Shown: positions 48,945 through 57,553 of the stretch, piece by piece
Layout: every line of letters starts with the position of its first letter
Position numbering within the stretch: the stretch's first letter is position 1
Origin: Leucobacter sp. G161
Lineage (GTDB): Bacteria > Actinomycetota > Actinomycetes > Actinomycetales > Microbacteriaceae
Direction: 5' to 3'
Assembly: GCF_001482305.1 (NCBI RefSeq)
Contig: NZ_LOHP01000061.1
Span: 1 to 64,000, forward strand
Length of the DNA: 64,000 nt
Position numbers and translations under genes: made by a program
The notes under the pieces: generated by a model
Databases searched by the model: none
What the model was told of the DNA's origin: nothing
The model's input: the letters and a program-made list of their open reading frames with translations, nothing else

Positions 48945-51530
48945 GTGCCAGGAACTAACCTCACCCGCGTCGAAGCCCAGGAGCGGGCCAGCATCGTCAC
49001 GAGCCACAGCTACGAGATCGCTTTGGATCTCACCACAGGCCCCGAGACCTTTGCTGCGGACACTACCGTCCGCTTCGACGCCACCGCCGGCGCTTCGACA
49101 TTCATCGATGTCATTGCTGACTCGGTCGAGTCCATCGAGCTCAACGGTGCCGAGCTCAACCCTGCCGAACTCTTTGCAGATTCACGGATCCAGATCCCGG
49201 GTCTCGCCGCCGAGAACACGCTCCGGATCCGCTCGACGATGCGCTACATGAACACCGGCGAGGGCCTGCACCGCTTCGAGGATCCCGCTGACGGCGAGGT
49301 CTACCTGTACTCGCAGTTCGAGGTGCCTGACTCGCGCCGCATGTTCCCCGTGTTCGAGCAGCCCGACCTCAAGGCGACGTTCCAGTTCACGGTCACCGCG
49401 CCCGCGCGCTGGAAGGTCATCTCGAACCAGCCCACCCCCGAGCCCACCCCGGCCGGCACGAAAGCCGCAGCCCAGGGACCCGACTGGGCCGAGCAGGACA
49501 TCGCGACCTGGACCTTCGGCAAGACGCCGATCATGTCGAGCTACATCACCGCGCTCATCGCCGGCCCGTACCACGAGGTCCGCGGCGAGCTCACGAGCAC
49601 CGACGGCCGCGTGATCCCCCTCGGCGTCTTCTGCCGCGAGTCGCTCGCGCCGCACCTCGACGCCGAGTACATCTTCGACAAGACCCGCGAGGGCTTCGCC
49701 TTCTTCGAGTCCGAGTTCAACTACCCGTACCCGTTCGACAAGTACGACCAGCTCTTCGTCCCCGAGTACAACATGGGCGCGATGGAGAACATCGGCGCGG
49801 TCACCTTCACCGAGGCATACGTCTTCCGCAGCCAGGTCACCGACGCGATGCGTGAGCGTCGCGTCGTCACGATCCTGCACGAGCTCGCCCACATGTGGTT
49901 CGGCGACCTCGTCACGATGCGCTGGTGGAACGACCTGTGGCTCAACGAGTCCTTCGCCGAGTACATGTCCGTACTCGCGACCGCTGAGGCGACCGAGTGG
50001 ACCGGCAGCTGGACGACGTTCGTCGGCAGCGAGAAGTCGTGGGCGCACCGGCAGGATCAGCTCCCGTCGACGCACCCGATCGTCGCAGAGATCCGCGACC
50101 TCGAAGACGTGCTCGTCAACTTCGACGGCATCACCTACGCGAAGGGCGCGTCGGTGCTCAAGCAGCTCGTGGCCTGGGTCGGCCGCGAGCCTTTCATGGC
50201 CGGCGTGCACGACTACTTCACGAAGCATGAGTACACGAACACCGAGCTGCCCGATCTCATGGTCGAGCTTGAGGCGCGCAGCGGCCGCGACTTGAGCGAC
50301 TGGTCCAAGAAGTGGCTCGAGACCGCGGGCGTCAACACGCTCCGCCCCGAGTTCACGCTCGACGAGGCAGGGAACTACGCGTCGTTCGCGATCACGCAGA
50401 CCGCGATCGCCGAGTACCCGACGATCCGCCCGCACCGCATCGCGGTGGGCCTGTACGAAGAGCAGGACGGCAAGCTCGTGCGCACGCAGCGCCTCGAGCT
50501 CGATGTCGATGGACCTTCAACCGAGGTCGCTGAGCTCGTTGGCGTGCAGCAGCCCGCGCTGCTCATCCTGAACGATGAGGATCTGTCCTACGCGAAGATC
50601 CGCTTCGACGAGCGCTCGCTTGCGACCGTGGGTGAGAAGCTCGGTTCGATTGAGGATTCGCTCGCTCGCTCGCTCGTGTGGGGATCCCTCTGGGACGCCA
50701 CCCGCGACGGCGAGTTCCCCGCGAGCCGCTTCGTCGACATCGTGCTCGCGCACGTCGCCGGCGAGACGAACTCGACCGTGCTGCGCACCGTGATCCAGCA
50801 GGTCGTGCTCTCGGCTTCGAGCTACGTCGCCCCGGCGAAGCGCGAGGCGACGCTCGCGAAGGTCGCTGACGCGCTGTGGCAGCTCGCGCTCGCTGCCGAA
50901 GCCGGGTCTGACAACCAGTTCCAGTTCGTGAAGTCGTTTGCTGGCCTCGCGAGCACCGACGCGCAGCTCGACCAGGTGCTCGCTTTGCTCGAAGAGCGCA
51001 CTCCGCTCTCCGGTCTCGACATCGACACCGACCTCGGTTGGGAGCTGCTCATCTCGCTCGCCGCTGGCGGTCGCGCCACCGCCGAGGAGATCGATGCGGC
51101 GCTCGCCAACGACCGCACCGCGACCGGCAACCAGTCTGCAGCGCACGCTCGCGCCGCGCTTCCGACCGCCGCAGATAAGGCTGCTGCTTGGGCATCGGTC
51201 TGGGACGAGGCTGGCAAACCGAACGCGATCGTGCGTGCGACCGGGCTCGGTTTCCTCCGCGCTCAGGATCGCTCGCTGCTCGTGCCCTACGTGGATCGTT
51301 TCTTCGCTGAGCTGCTCCCCGTGTGGGAGTCGCGTAGCTACGCGATTGCTGAAGAGCTCATCGACGGCTTCTACGCTTCGCCGCTCGCGAACGAAGAGCT
51401 CCGCGCGGCGACTGCTGCGTGGCTCGACGCGAACGCTGACGCGCCTGCTGCGCTGCGTCGCATGATCGTTGAGCACCTCGCCGGTGTCGAGCGCGCCCTC
51501 GTGGCGCAGGCGGCTGACGCGAGCGTCTAA
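48945..51530 (+). CDS. pepN: Aminopeptidase N (M1 metallopeptidase)
   Basis: 861 residues from GTG 48945, chosen because AAGGAG (48935-48940) sits directly upstream (an in-frame start at 48918 lacks this). M1 marks: the exopeptidase motif GAMEN, the zinc site HELAHMWFGDLVTMRWWNDLWLNESFAEY (HExxH with the third ligand Glu 18 residues on), and the catalytic Tyr region. An ERAP1-like all-helical C-terminal domain makes up the last 350 residues. It removes N-terminal residues from peptides in the cytoplasm. The mscS-like gene starts at its stop codon (TAATG). Confidence 0.95.
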   Translation: MPGTNLTRVEAQERASIVTSHSYEIALDLTTGPETFAADTTVRFDATAGASTFIDVIADSVESIELNGAELNPAELFADSRIQIPGLAAENTLRIRSTMRYMNTGEGLHRFEDPADGEVYLYSQFEVPDSRRMFPVFEQPDLKATFQFTVTAPARWKVISNQPTPEPTPAGTKAAAQGPDWAEQDIATWTFGKTPIMSSYITALIAGPYHEVRGELTSTDGRVIPLGVFCRESLAPHLDAEYIFDKTREGFAFFESEFNYPYPFDKYDQLFVPEYNMGAMENIGAVTFTEAYVFRSQVTDAMRERRVVTILHELAHMWFGDLVTMRWWNDLWLNESFAEYMSVLATAEATEWTGSWTTFVGSEKSWAHRQDQLPSTHPIVAEIRDLEDVLVNFDGITYAKGASVLKQLVAWVGREPFMAGVHDYFTKHEYTNTELPDLMVELEARSGRDLSDWSKKWLETAGVNTLRPEFTLDEAGNYASFAITQTAIAEYPTIRPHRIAVGLYEEQDGKLVRTQRLELDVDGPSTEVAELVGVQQPALLILNDEDLSYAKIRFDERSLATVGEKLGSIEDSLARSLVWGSLWDATRDGEFPASRFVDIVLAHVAGETNSTVLRTVIQQVVLSASSYVAPAKREATLAKVADALWQLALAAEAGSDNQFQFVKSFAGLASTDAQLDQVLALLEERTPLSGLDIDTDLGWELLISLAAGGRATAEEIDAALANDRTATGNQSAAHARAALPTAADKAAAWASVWDEAGKPNAIVRATGLGFLRAQDRSLLVPYVDRFFAELLPVWESRSYAIAEELIDGFYASPLANEELRAATAAWLDANADAPAALRRMIVEHLAGVERALVAQAADASV

Positions 51531-52456
51531 TGTTTCACCTGGGAACCACCACGGAGGAGGTCACGGAGGCCGTAGGTTCGGCCTTCGTTGACTTCCTCCT
51601 TGCGTGGGAAAAACCGCTGTGGATCATCGCAGTGGTCGTCATTGCGATCATCGCGAACTGGCTGCTACTCAAGCTCCTCAACCGGACTGTCGCGCAGATC
51701 GTCCGGGGCGTAAAGCGCTCGCAGAACGTCGATACGACCTCTGAGATGCGGGCCGCCCCGTACATCCACGCGCGTGCAGTGCAGCGCACCCGGACGCTCG
51801 GCTCGGTCGGGCGTGCGGTCGTCACGTGGACCGTCTCCGTCGTCGCGATCTTCCTGATCCTCAGCATCCTTGAGGTCAACCTCGGCGCGGTACTCACCTC
51901 CGCAGGCATCGTCGCGGCCGGCCTCGCCTTCGGGGCACAGAACATTGTGAAGGACGTTCTCAACGGCATCTTCATGGTCTTCGAAGACCAGCTCGGCGTC
52001 GGTGACCTCATTACCGTGGACCAGATCACTGGCACCGTTGAAAACGTCGGGATCCGCGTCACCCAGGTGCGCGCCCTCGACGGCACACTGTGGTTCATTC
52101 GCAACGGTGAGATCCTCACCCTCGGCAATTCCTCGCAGGGGTGGGGCCGCGCACTCGTGGACTTCACGGTCGACGCGAACCAGGATCTCACCCATGTGTC
52201 CGACATTGCGCTCGACGCTGCGAGGAGCCTCCTCACGACAGAGAAGCTCGCGCGGAAGGTCACCGGTGAGCCCGAACTCCTTGGCCTTGAGAGCGTGTTC
52301 GGTGACCGCGCAACGCTCCGGCTCGCTATTCGCACGCGGCCCGAGGCACAATGGGAGGTGCAGCGGGGCATCCGAGCTGAGCTGCGCAAGCGGTTTGCGG
52401 AGGAAGGCATCCGCCTCTCCGACGAGCTCCCCCGCCTGCCCAAGGGAGAAGTATGA
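51530..52456 (+). CDS. Small-conductance mechanosensitive channel (MscS family)
   Basis: 308 residues; the ATG shares a base with the pepN TAA. Three helices: about 24-46 (WIIAVVVIAIIANWLLLKLL), 88-110, and the pore helix with VLTSAGIVAAGLAFGAQNIVKDVLNGIFMVFEDQLGVGDLI, the MscS signature. The following beta domain (QITGTVENVGIRVTQVRALDG) and C-terminal alpha/beta part form the cytoplasmic cage. It opens on hypo-osmotic stress to release solutes. Next gene overlaps by 4 bp. Confidence 0.94.
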   Translation: MFHLGTTTEEVTEAVGSAFVDFLLAWEKPLWIIAVVVIAIIANWLLLKLLNRTVAQIVRGVKRSQNVDTTSEMRAAPYIHARAVQRTRTLGSVGRAVVTWTVSVVAIFLILSILEVNLGAVLTSAGIVAAGLAFGAQNIVKDVLNGIFMVFEDQLGVGDLITVDQITGTVENVGIRVTQVRALDGTLWFIRNGEILTLGNSSQGWGRALVDFTVDANQDLTHVSDIALDAARSLLTTEKLARKVTGEPELLGLESVFGDRATLRLAIRTRPEAQWEVQRGIRAELRKRFAEEGIRLSDELPRLPKGEV

Positions 52457-52953
52457 CCAACGATCAGCGATCCGCATCGAGCGACGGCACCGGCAGTGCT
52501 GTCCCAGATACGACTGGCGGGGCGACTCCCCCGGCCCCGCGGCTCACGCTGCGCAGCGGCGAGACCGGCCACGCCGTGACCGACACCGTGTGGTCGCAGG
52601 TCGGTGGCACCGAAACCTTTGAGAAGATCGCTGTTGCGTTCTACCGTGGCGTGCGCGAGGACGAGGTGCTCGCACCCATGTACCCGCAGGATGACTGGGA
52701 GGGCGCGACCTGGCGTATCCGGGCGTTCCTCGAGCAGTACTGGGGCGGCCCGTCTGCGTACCAGGAGGAGCGCGGTCACCCGCGGCTGCGCATGCGACAC
52801 AACGCGTTCCCCGTCACGCCCGACGCGAAAGAGCGTTGGCTGAAGCACATGCACGCCGCCCTCGATGAGGTCGAGCTGCCGCCGATGCACGACGCGGCGT
52901 TCCGGGACTACATTGAGCGCGCGGCGCTCGCGCTCGTCAACCGCTTCGAATAG
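52453..52953 (+). CDS. glbO: Group II truncated haemoglobin (GlbO-like)
   Basis: 166 residues with a disordered Ser/Gly/Pro-rich lead of about 35. The globin part has the B10 Tyr in AFYRGVREDEVLAPMYP, the G8 Trp and E-helix region EQYWGGPSAYQEERGHPRLRMRHNAF (RMRH with the proximal His), and the C-terminal MHDAAFRDYIERAALAL. GlbO proteins bind O2 and NO and take part in redox defence. It is the third gene of the pepN-mscS-glbO overlap. Confidence 0.92.
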   Translation: MTNDQRSASSDGTGSAVPDTTGGATPPAPRLTLRSGETGHAVTDTVWSQVGGTETFEKIAVAFYRGVREDEVLAPMYPQDDWEGATWRIRAFLEQYWGGPSAYQEERGHPRLRMRHNAFPVTPDAKERWLKHMHAALDEVELPPMHDAAFRDYIERAALALVNRFE

Positions 52954-53034
52954 GGCTGTGACGGTCACGCGGCCTCGCCCCGTGGTTGAGCTCGGTCGAA
53001 ACCACTCGGCTTGGCAAGGTCGCTCGTGCGGGGG

Positions 53035-53085
53035 CATTCCGCCGGGGTCATTCCGCCAGGGCACTCCGCCAGGGTCATTCCGCTC
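53035..53085. repeat. About 3.5 tandem copies of a 14-bp unit (CATTCCGCCRGGGT)
   Basis: Units near 53035-53048, 53049-53061, 53062-53075 and a partial one from 53076. It lies between the converging glbO and HNH genes, at the 3' side of the latter. Confidence 0.7.
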
Positions 53086-53087
53086 GT

Positions 53088-54527
53088 TCAGAACGGGTGT
53101 TCTCCGTCGTCTGCGGGTTCGAAGCGGACCGGGCTTCGTTGCGATGCCGACTTCATTCGGTGTTCGGGGAGCCTGTCGGGCGGCCGATCAACGTGGGTCT
53201 TGCCGGTTGGCGACGTCCACACAAGGACCCCACCTTCACCCTGTTCGACTTTCCAGTCCGAGTTCCCTTTCAGGATGTGGTGTTTGAGGCACAGATGCGC
53301 AAGATTGTCGGTGGCTGTGGGCCCGCCGAGAGCCGCATCAATGGTGTGATCTATTTCTGACCGGTATGTCGGAGCGATGCATCCGGGGAATCGACAGTGA
53401 CCGTCGCGGGCGACCAAGAACCGTTCTTGGGGTTTGACCGGTCGATACCCGTCAGTTCTGATGACCTCTCCGGTGTGGGAGCACACAGTGATCAGGTCCC
53501 ACAGCTGCCGCGATGCGATGAGTGGCCGCGCGGCGTCGATGCTGACTGGCCCATACCCCTGAAGTTCGCACTTGACCGCGCCATCCGTCGGGGCTGCCGT
53601 GTCTCGGGCGACGGTACCGCCGTGCTTCGCGAGGAGTTCGTCGAGCCCTTCTGCGGTGACGACCAGCTGAACGCGCCCCTGGAGCTCGACTCCAGTGGGG
53701 CGAGGCGCCGTCTCGGCAGTGTCGAAGGGGTCGCGCGCCAGCAGGTCATGGAGCGCGTCGACTCGAATCTCATCGAGACCTCGCGTGTCTTCGGCGTCCG
53801 CCGCGTCATCCGGCGAGTTTGCTGCCAGTACCCCGCGGGGCGGAAAGAGGAGCGTTGGCGCGGGAACAGTCTTCCGTTTCACTGCCTTTGCGATGCGCGT
53901 GAGGTGGTCGTGTAGACCGTAGGCCTGAAGCGCCGGCATGTACACGCGAAGTTCGGCCATACCGTCGGACATCTCGACGACGGAGACGCGACGGTGCACG
54001 GTCTCTGCAGCTTGCCGGGCCTCAATGGATTCGACCGCCCACTGCTCGGCGAGCCGTTTGGCGATCGGCCGCAACCTGTTTGGCGTCTCTTCGAGCGCGT
54101 AGACCAGGACTGCGTGCTCGTACTCTTTCCGCCGTGCAGCGGCGAGAATCACCTTCTCTGCATCAGCGGCTCGCGCAGCTTCGTCGACGCCCGTGGCCAC
54201 CACATTGGTGATGACGAGCCCCGCGGTGGTAATGATCTCCGCGTGCGCCACGTCAATTTGCCCTGCGCGCAGCAGCGACGCGGTGTCATGGTAATCGGAC
54301 GACAGCATCGCGGCGAGCCCCAGCATCGTATCGACTCGGCGCTCAGTCACTCCAAGCGCGAGCGCTGCCTCCGCCCGGTAGGAGCGCAGCGACATCTCCC
54401 CGGATGGGATAGCTCGATACCCGCGGGCTAGTAAATCGAAGCGTTTCGCCTCCACTGCACGAAGTTCGCGCGCGACTTCTTCAAGGCCATCGATGGCCTG
54501 TGTGCGAATCTGAAGTGAAGAGGTCAT
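53088..54527 (-). CDS. DUF222/HNH endonuclease domain protein (complete)
   Basis: 479 residues from ATG 54527. The N-terminal 300 residues are the DUF222/13E12-type helical region (IRTQAIDGLEEVARELRAVEAKRFDLLARGYR; VVEMSDGMAELRVYMPA). The C-terminal HNH part reads CRFPGCIAPTYRSEIDHTIDAALGG, DNLAHLCLKHHILKGNSDW, then the basic tail ending EHPF. The Cys pair and the DH, LC and HH positions are all kept. Its last 92 residues correspond closely to the partial gene at the window's left edge. Such proteins are abundant in actinobacteria and may behave like selfish or homing elements; activity is unproven. The upstream 200 bases are clearly AT-richer than the neighbourhood. Confidence 0.92.
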   Translation of the reverse strand: MTSSLQIRTQAIDGLEEVARELRAVEAKRFDLLARGYRAIPSGEMSLRSYRAEAALALGVTERRVDTMLGLAAMLSSDYHDTASLLRAGQIDVAHAEIITTAGLVITNVVATGVDEAARAADAEKVILAAARRKEYEHAVLVYALEETPNRLRPIAKRLAEQWAVESIEARQAAETVHRRVSVVEMSDGMAELRVYMPALQAYGLHDHLTRIAKAVKRKTVPAPTLLFPPRGVLAANSPDDAADAEDTRGLDEIRVDALHDLLARDPFDTAETAPRPTGVELQGRVQLVVTAEGLDELLAKHGGTVARDTAAPTDGAVKCELQGYGPVSIDAARPLIASRQLWDLITVCSHTGEVIRTDGYRPVKPQERFLVARDGHCRFPGCIAPTYRSEIDHTIDAALGGPTATDNLAHLCLKHHILKGNSDWKVEQGEGGVLVWTSPTGKTHVDRPPDRLPEHRMKSASQRSPVRFEPADDGEHPF

Positions 54528-54762
54528 ACCCGAATTCAAACATGGACCTCCGACATTTACGACCTCAGGCGTAGTCCAATAGGAACGTTTTTCATAATTA
54601 TTTTTCCCCGCCTCGTCTTGCGACTTCGACGGCCGAAATAGCGCCGACCCCGTCAGCAAGACGCTTCCGTTCACCGGGTCGTTTCCGGTAGAGCTCGATG
54701 ACATCCGCAACGATTGCGGGATCCGACCCCAGGTGATGCGCATCGAGCACAATAGAACCCAT

Positions 54763-55389
54763 CTAACGCGTCGTTACGACCAGTTTGGACCCATACGCGC
54801 CAAGCGGCGCCACCCTTTCAAGCTCGTCCCAGGTGACGTTTGTGACGCGGCTGCCTCGCACTCCAGCGAGGCCCGTGGCGCCGACGCGCAGACCGAGCGG
54901 GATCCGCATTGACCATACGGCCATGGCGAGCGAACCGATCGAGGTCCCCAGTAACACAATAGGGAGCAGCGCCAAAAGCCTCGAGGAGCTCGCCTGCGTC
55001 GGCAAATCACAGACGGCAACCACCCCCAGGATAATCACGGGGAGCAGCATCGCCACCGGCACGGCAATACCGCCGACACGGTGGCCTCGCGACGGCAGAA
55101 ACCGCAGCTCCCCCACCGTGACGATACGAATGGCGCCCGGTCGGAGGCCCCGTACGCGCAGCAGCAACGCGATGATCAACACGAGCATCATCACGCTGAG
55201 GCTGGCCATCAACAACTGAAACCCGAGACGGGTGTCAATCGCCGAGATCGTGAAGCCAATGGCCGGCACAACACACAACCCGAGAACCATAGCGAATGGG
55301 TTGCGCGAGCTTGGCAAAATAGCGCGACCGCCAGTAGGGATACGCGGCCAGAGCAATACAGTGCCCGCCCGATGGTCAGTGTGTTGCAT
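54763..55389 (-). CDS. Hypothetical membrane protein with a C-terminal PH-like strand region
   Basis: 208 residues from ATG 55389. Four hydrophobic segments: about 32-50, 57-77, 106-126 and 138-158 (LLALLPIVLLGTSIGSLAMAV). Between helices 2 and 3 lies a short strand-rich part (GAIRIVTVGELRFLPSRGHRVGG). The end (VGATGLAGVRGSRVTNVTWDELERVAPLGAYGSKLVVTT) resembles half of a bacterial PH domain (GLxG...VxWDELxxV). I do not name a family. It lies between the HNH gene and tRNA-Arg, all of which suggests an exchangeable region. Confidence 0.65.
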   Translation of the reverse strand: MQHTDHRAGTVLLWPRIPTGGRAILPSSRNPFAMVLGLCVVPAIGFTISAIDTRLGFQLLMASLSVMMLVLIIALLLRVRGLRPGAIRIVTVGELRFLPSRGHRVGGIAVPVAMLLPVIILGVVAVCDLPTQASSSRLLALLPIVLLGTSIGSLAMAVWSMRIPLGLRVGATGLAGVRGSRVTNVTWDELERVAPLGAYGSKLVVTTR

Positions 55390-55526
55390 ATTGCCGCAGC
55401 ATCCCCTCTACCATCGTGCACGCCCCCACAAGCAGGACAAAGCGGATCCGAAGACACGAAGGATCGCCGCACCACACTAACAGGTGGCACGCGAGGCAGC
55501 GCAACCGTAGTACCCTCGATATGTTC

Positions 55527-55602
55527 GCCTCCTTAGCTCAGTGGATAGAGCAACAGCCTTCTAATCTGTCGGTCGCTGGTTCGAGTCCAGCAGGGGGCAC
55601 CA
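55527..55602 (+). tRNA. tRNA-Arg (anticodon UCU)
   Basis: All four arms fold: acceptor GCCTCCT/AGGGGGC (one T-G pair), D arm GCTC/GAGC, anticodon loop CTTCTAA with TCT, T arm GCTGG/CCAGC around TTCGAGT, discriminator A and an encoded CCA (55600-55602). The last anticodon-stem pair (31-39) is C-U, not paired. It reads AGA codons, rare in such high-GC genes. Confidence 0.93.
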
Positions 55603-55687
55603 TACGCTTCACTCCCTCACGGGCAAACTCGCCCATGATGCGACGAGCGAGCGAGGCAAGACCCCAGTGGACCCGCACCACACAGCC

Positions 55688-56002
55688 TCACCCCATCTCG
55701 ACAAGCACCACCCCGACGATGATGAGGACGATGCCGAGGAGCATACGTTTGGTGAGCGGGTCCTTCCACACGACGCGCGCGAAGACCGCGATGAGCGCGA
55801 TCCCGACCGCTGTCCAGATCCCGTATGCGACCGGGACGGGCATTCCGGCGGCGAGCGCGAACCCAAGGAGCGTGAACGCGAGCCCGTATCCGATGACGAC
55901 GGGGATCAGCCAGAGCTTCTTGCGGAAGCCGTCCGATGCGCGCAGGCTCAGTGTCGCGGCTACCTCGGAGAGAATCGACAGCGCGAGCCAAAGCAGACTC
56001 AC
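55688..56002 (-). CDS. SMR-family efflux protein (second subunit)
   Basis: 104 residues, four helices, the normal SMR size. The conserved Glu in helix 1 is present (LSILSEVAATLSLRASDGF), followed by VPVAYGIWTAVGIALIAV, the SMR signature. SMR proteins pump cationic drugs, guanidinium or polyamines with protons as antiparallel dimers. It overlaps the other SMR gene by 4 bp, so this is a heterodimer pair of the EbrAB/YkkCD kind. Operon: tetR, SMR 1, SMR 2. Confidence 0.92.
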   Translation of the reverse strand: MSLLWLALSILSEVAATLSLRASDGFRKKLWLIPVVIGYGLAFTLLGFALAAGMPVPVAYGIWTAVGIALIAVFARVVWKDPLTKRMLLGIVLIIVGVVLVEMG

Positions 56003-56352
56003 GCCGGGACCTCCTCGGTGTGAGCCTCCGCGGTCGGGCGTGATCCGGTCTCGACGATGAAGACTCCGGCGATGATGACGACGATCCCGATGATCGCCTG
56101 CGCGCTTAGCGCTTCGCCGAAGACGAGCGCGCCCAGCAGCGCGACGAGTGCGACACCGACGGCGCCCCAGAAGCCGTATGCCACACCAATGGGCATGCCG
56201 GTGCGGAGCGCGAGCCCGAGCAGGGCAAACGCGACGATGTATGCGGCCACTGTCAGCGCCACCCAGGCCGGCTGATCCACCATTGCGCGCAGCGACAGCG
56301 TGCCAATGACCTCGGCGACGATTGCGCCTGAGAGCAGCAGCCAGCCCCTCAC
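55999..56352 (-). CDS. SMR-family efflux protein (first subunit)
   Basis: 117 residues from GTG 56352, whose bases overlap the tetR stop. Helix 1 has the key Glu (AIVAEVIGTLSLRAM), and MPIGVAYGFWGAVGVALVAL carries the SMR signature. A polar tail of about 17 residues extends beyond the four helices, longer than in its partner. Paired SMR genes with different lengths usually give a heterodimer with fixed orientation. Confidence 0.92.
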   Translation of the reverse strand: MRGWLLLSGAIVAEVIGTLSLRAMVDQPAWVALTVAAYIVAFALLGLALRTGMPIGVAYGFWGAVGVALVALLGALVFGEALSAQAIIGIVVIIAGVFIVETGSRPTAEAHTEEVPA

Positions 56353-56906
56353 TTCACTCCCCCGCGCTCTGCGGTGGCGATGAGCTCGAGCGCGTGCGCA
56401 CGGACGGGCGCAAGGTCGTCGATCGGCATCACCCCTGACGCCTCCGACATCCAGGCACCGTCTGCGCAGAATCGCGCGGCGGCGAGCGCACCGTGCGCCG
56501 CGGCTGGCGCGTCCTCGAGCGAGAACCACGGGCCGAGCCACCGTTGCCACGGCCCGGCGAGCACCGGGTGATAGAGCGCGTCGGAGAAGATCCAGTAGTC
56601 GGCTCGCGAGACGTCCGCCGTCGTCGCGACCTCGACGTATGCCCGGTGTCGCTCGAACGCCGTCAGTTCACCCGGGTTTCCGCCCGCCTCGGCGAGCAAG
56701 AGCTCGTGCCAGTGGCGCGCCGCAAAGTCAACGAGGCCCACCATCAGGGCTTCTTTATTTGGGAAGTAGTACATGAGGCCAGGCTTGGTGAGGCCCGCCC
56801 GCTTGGCGACAGACTCAAGGGAGAGCGTAACGCCCTCGACTCGGGCGTTTTCGCGCACTAGCTCTTTGGCTGCTTCCATGATTCGGGTTGGTGTTTCTGC
56901 TGCCAC
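56349..56906 (-). CDS. TetR-family repressor of the SMR pair
   Basis: 185 residues. HTH at about 8-55: TRIMEAAKELVRENARVEGVTLSLESVAKRAGLTKPGLMYYFPNKEALM, followed by a helical ligand domain. It is first in an operon with two SMR genes (4-bp overlap). The 24-bp palindrome 7 bp upstream of its ATG should be its operator, so cationic compounds bound by the ligand domain would induce both repressor and pump. Confidence 0.92.
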   Translation of the reverse strand: MAAETPTRIMEAAKELVRENARVEGVTLSLESVAKRAGLTKPGLMYYFPNKEALMVGLVDFAARHWHELLLAEAGGNPGELTAFERHRAYVEVATTADVSRADYWIFSDALYHPVLAGPWQRWLGPWFSLEDAPAAAHGALAAARFCADGAWMSEASGVMPIDDLAPVRAHALELIATAERGGVK

Positions 56907-56912
56907 GTGACT

Positions 56913-56936
56913 ACTTTACCAACCGGAAGGTAAAGT
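56913..56936. promoter_or_regulatory. TetR operator upstream of tetR-SMR
   Basis: Perfect arms ACTTTACC (56913-56920) and GGTAAAGT (56929-56936) around an 8-bp spacer whose centre CCGG is also symmetric. It sits 7 bp before the tetR start, and 51 bp before the divergent gene at 56987, so it could affect both. Confidence 0.7.
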
Positions 56937-56986
56937 CCGGCAACGCTTAGCTTGTACGCAAGAATGGATTAACGTACTATCTAAAT

Positions 56987-57553
56987 ATGACCGACCAAGA
57001 GGCTACCCTCAGACTCGAACTTGACGAGCTACACGAGCGCATCACCCGCCTCGAAGCTGCGGCCGAACGAGACGTGAACACGTCCGCTGCGAGCATCACT
57101 CGTCCCCCGGCAGCGCCCGCAGCGCCCGAAGACCAGGACACGTTCTGGGCGCTCAACGAGTTGCAAAGCAAGCTGCACGATCACCCTGCCACCGTTGACG
57201 GCGTGGTGATGACCGTCGGTTCCCTCACGCTCCCCGATGGCGCACCCGTGGCCTGGCAGGAGGGGCTGGCAACTGCGGACATACTCGAGACCGACTGGAC
57301 CGAGCAGGCTGCGGTCTTCGCCGCGCTCGGGCACCCGGTGCGACTGGAATTGCTGCGACACATTCTCTCCGGTGTACGTGCGACGTCGGAACTCGCGCAG
57401 ATCGCATCCCTCGGCACAACCGGGCAACTCCATCACCACCTTCGACAGCTCGTCGCCACCGGCTGGGTTCGACAGAGCGGCCGCGGCACCTACGAGATCC
57501 CGGCAGCACGCGTCGTGCCGCTGCTCACCAGCGTGATGAGTGCGCAGCGATGA
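56987..57553 (+). CDS. ArsR-like winged-helix regulator with an N-terminal coiled coil
   Basis: 188 residues. The first 30 form a coiled coil (TLRLELDELHERITRLEAAAER), then a Pro/Ala linker and a middle part, and the HTH lies at about 100-175: QAAVFAALGHPVRLELLRHILSGVRATSELAQI, LHHHLRQLVATGWVRQSGRGTYEI. The HPVRLELLRH wording and the LHHHLRQL recognition helix are ArsR-like. No metal-binding Cys set is seen. It overlaps the M23 gene by 4 bp and probably controls it. Confidence 0.85.
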   Translation: MTDQEATLRLELDELHERITRLEAAAERDVNTSAASITRPPAAPAAPEDQDTFWALNELQSKLHDHPATVDGVVMTVGSLTLPDGAPVAWQEGLATADILETDWTEQAAVFAALGHPVRLELLRHILSGVRATSELAQIASLGTTGQLHHHLRQLVATGWVRQSGRGTYEIPAARVVPLLTSVMSAQR

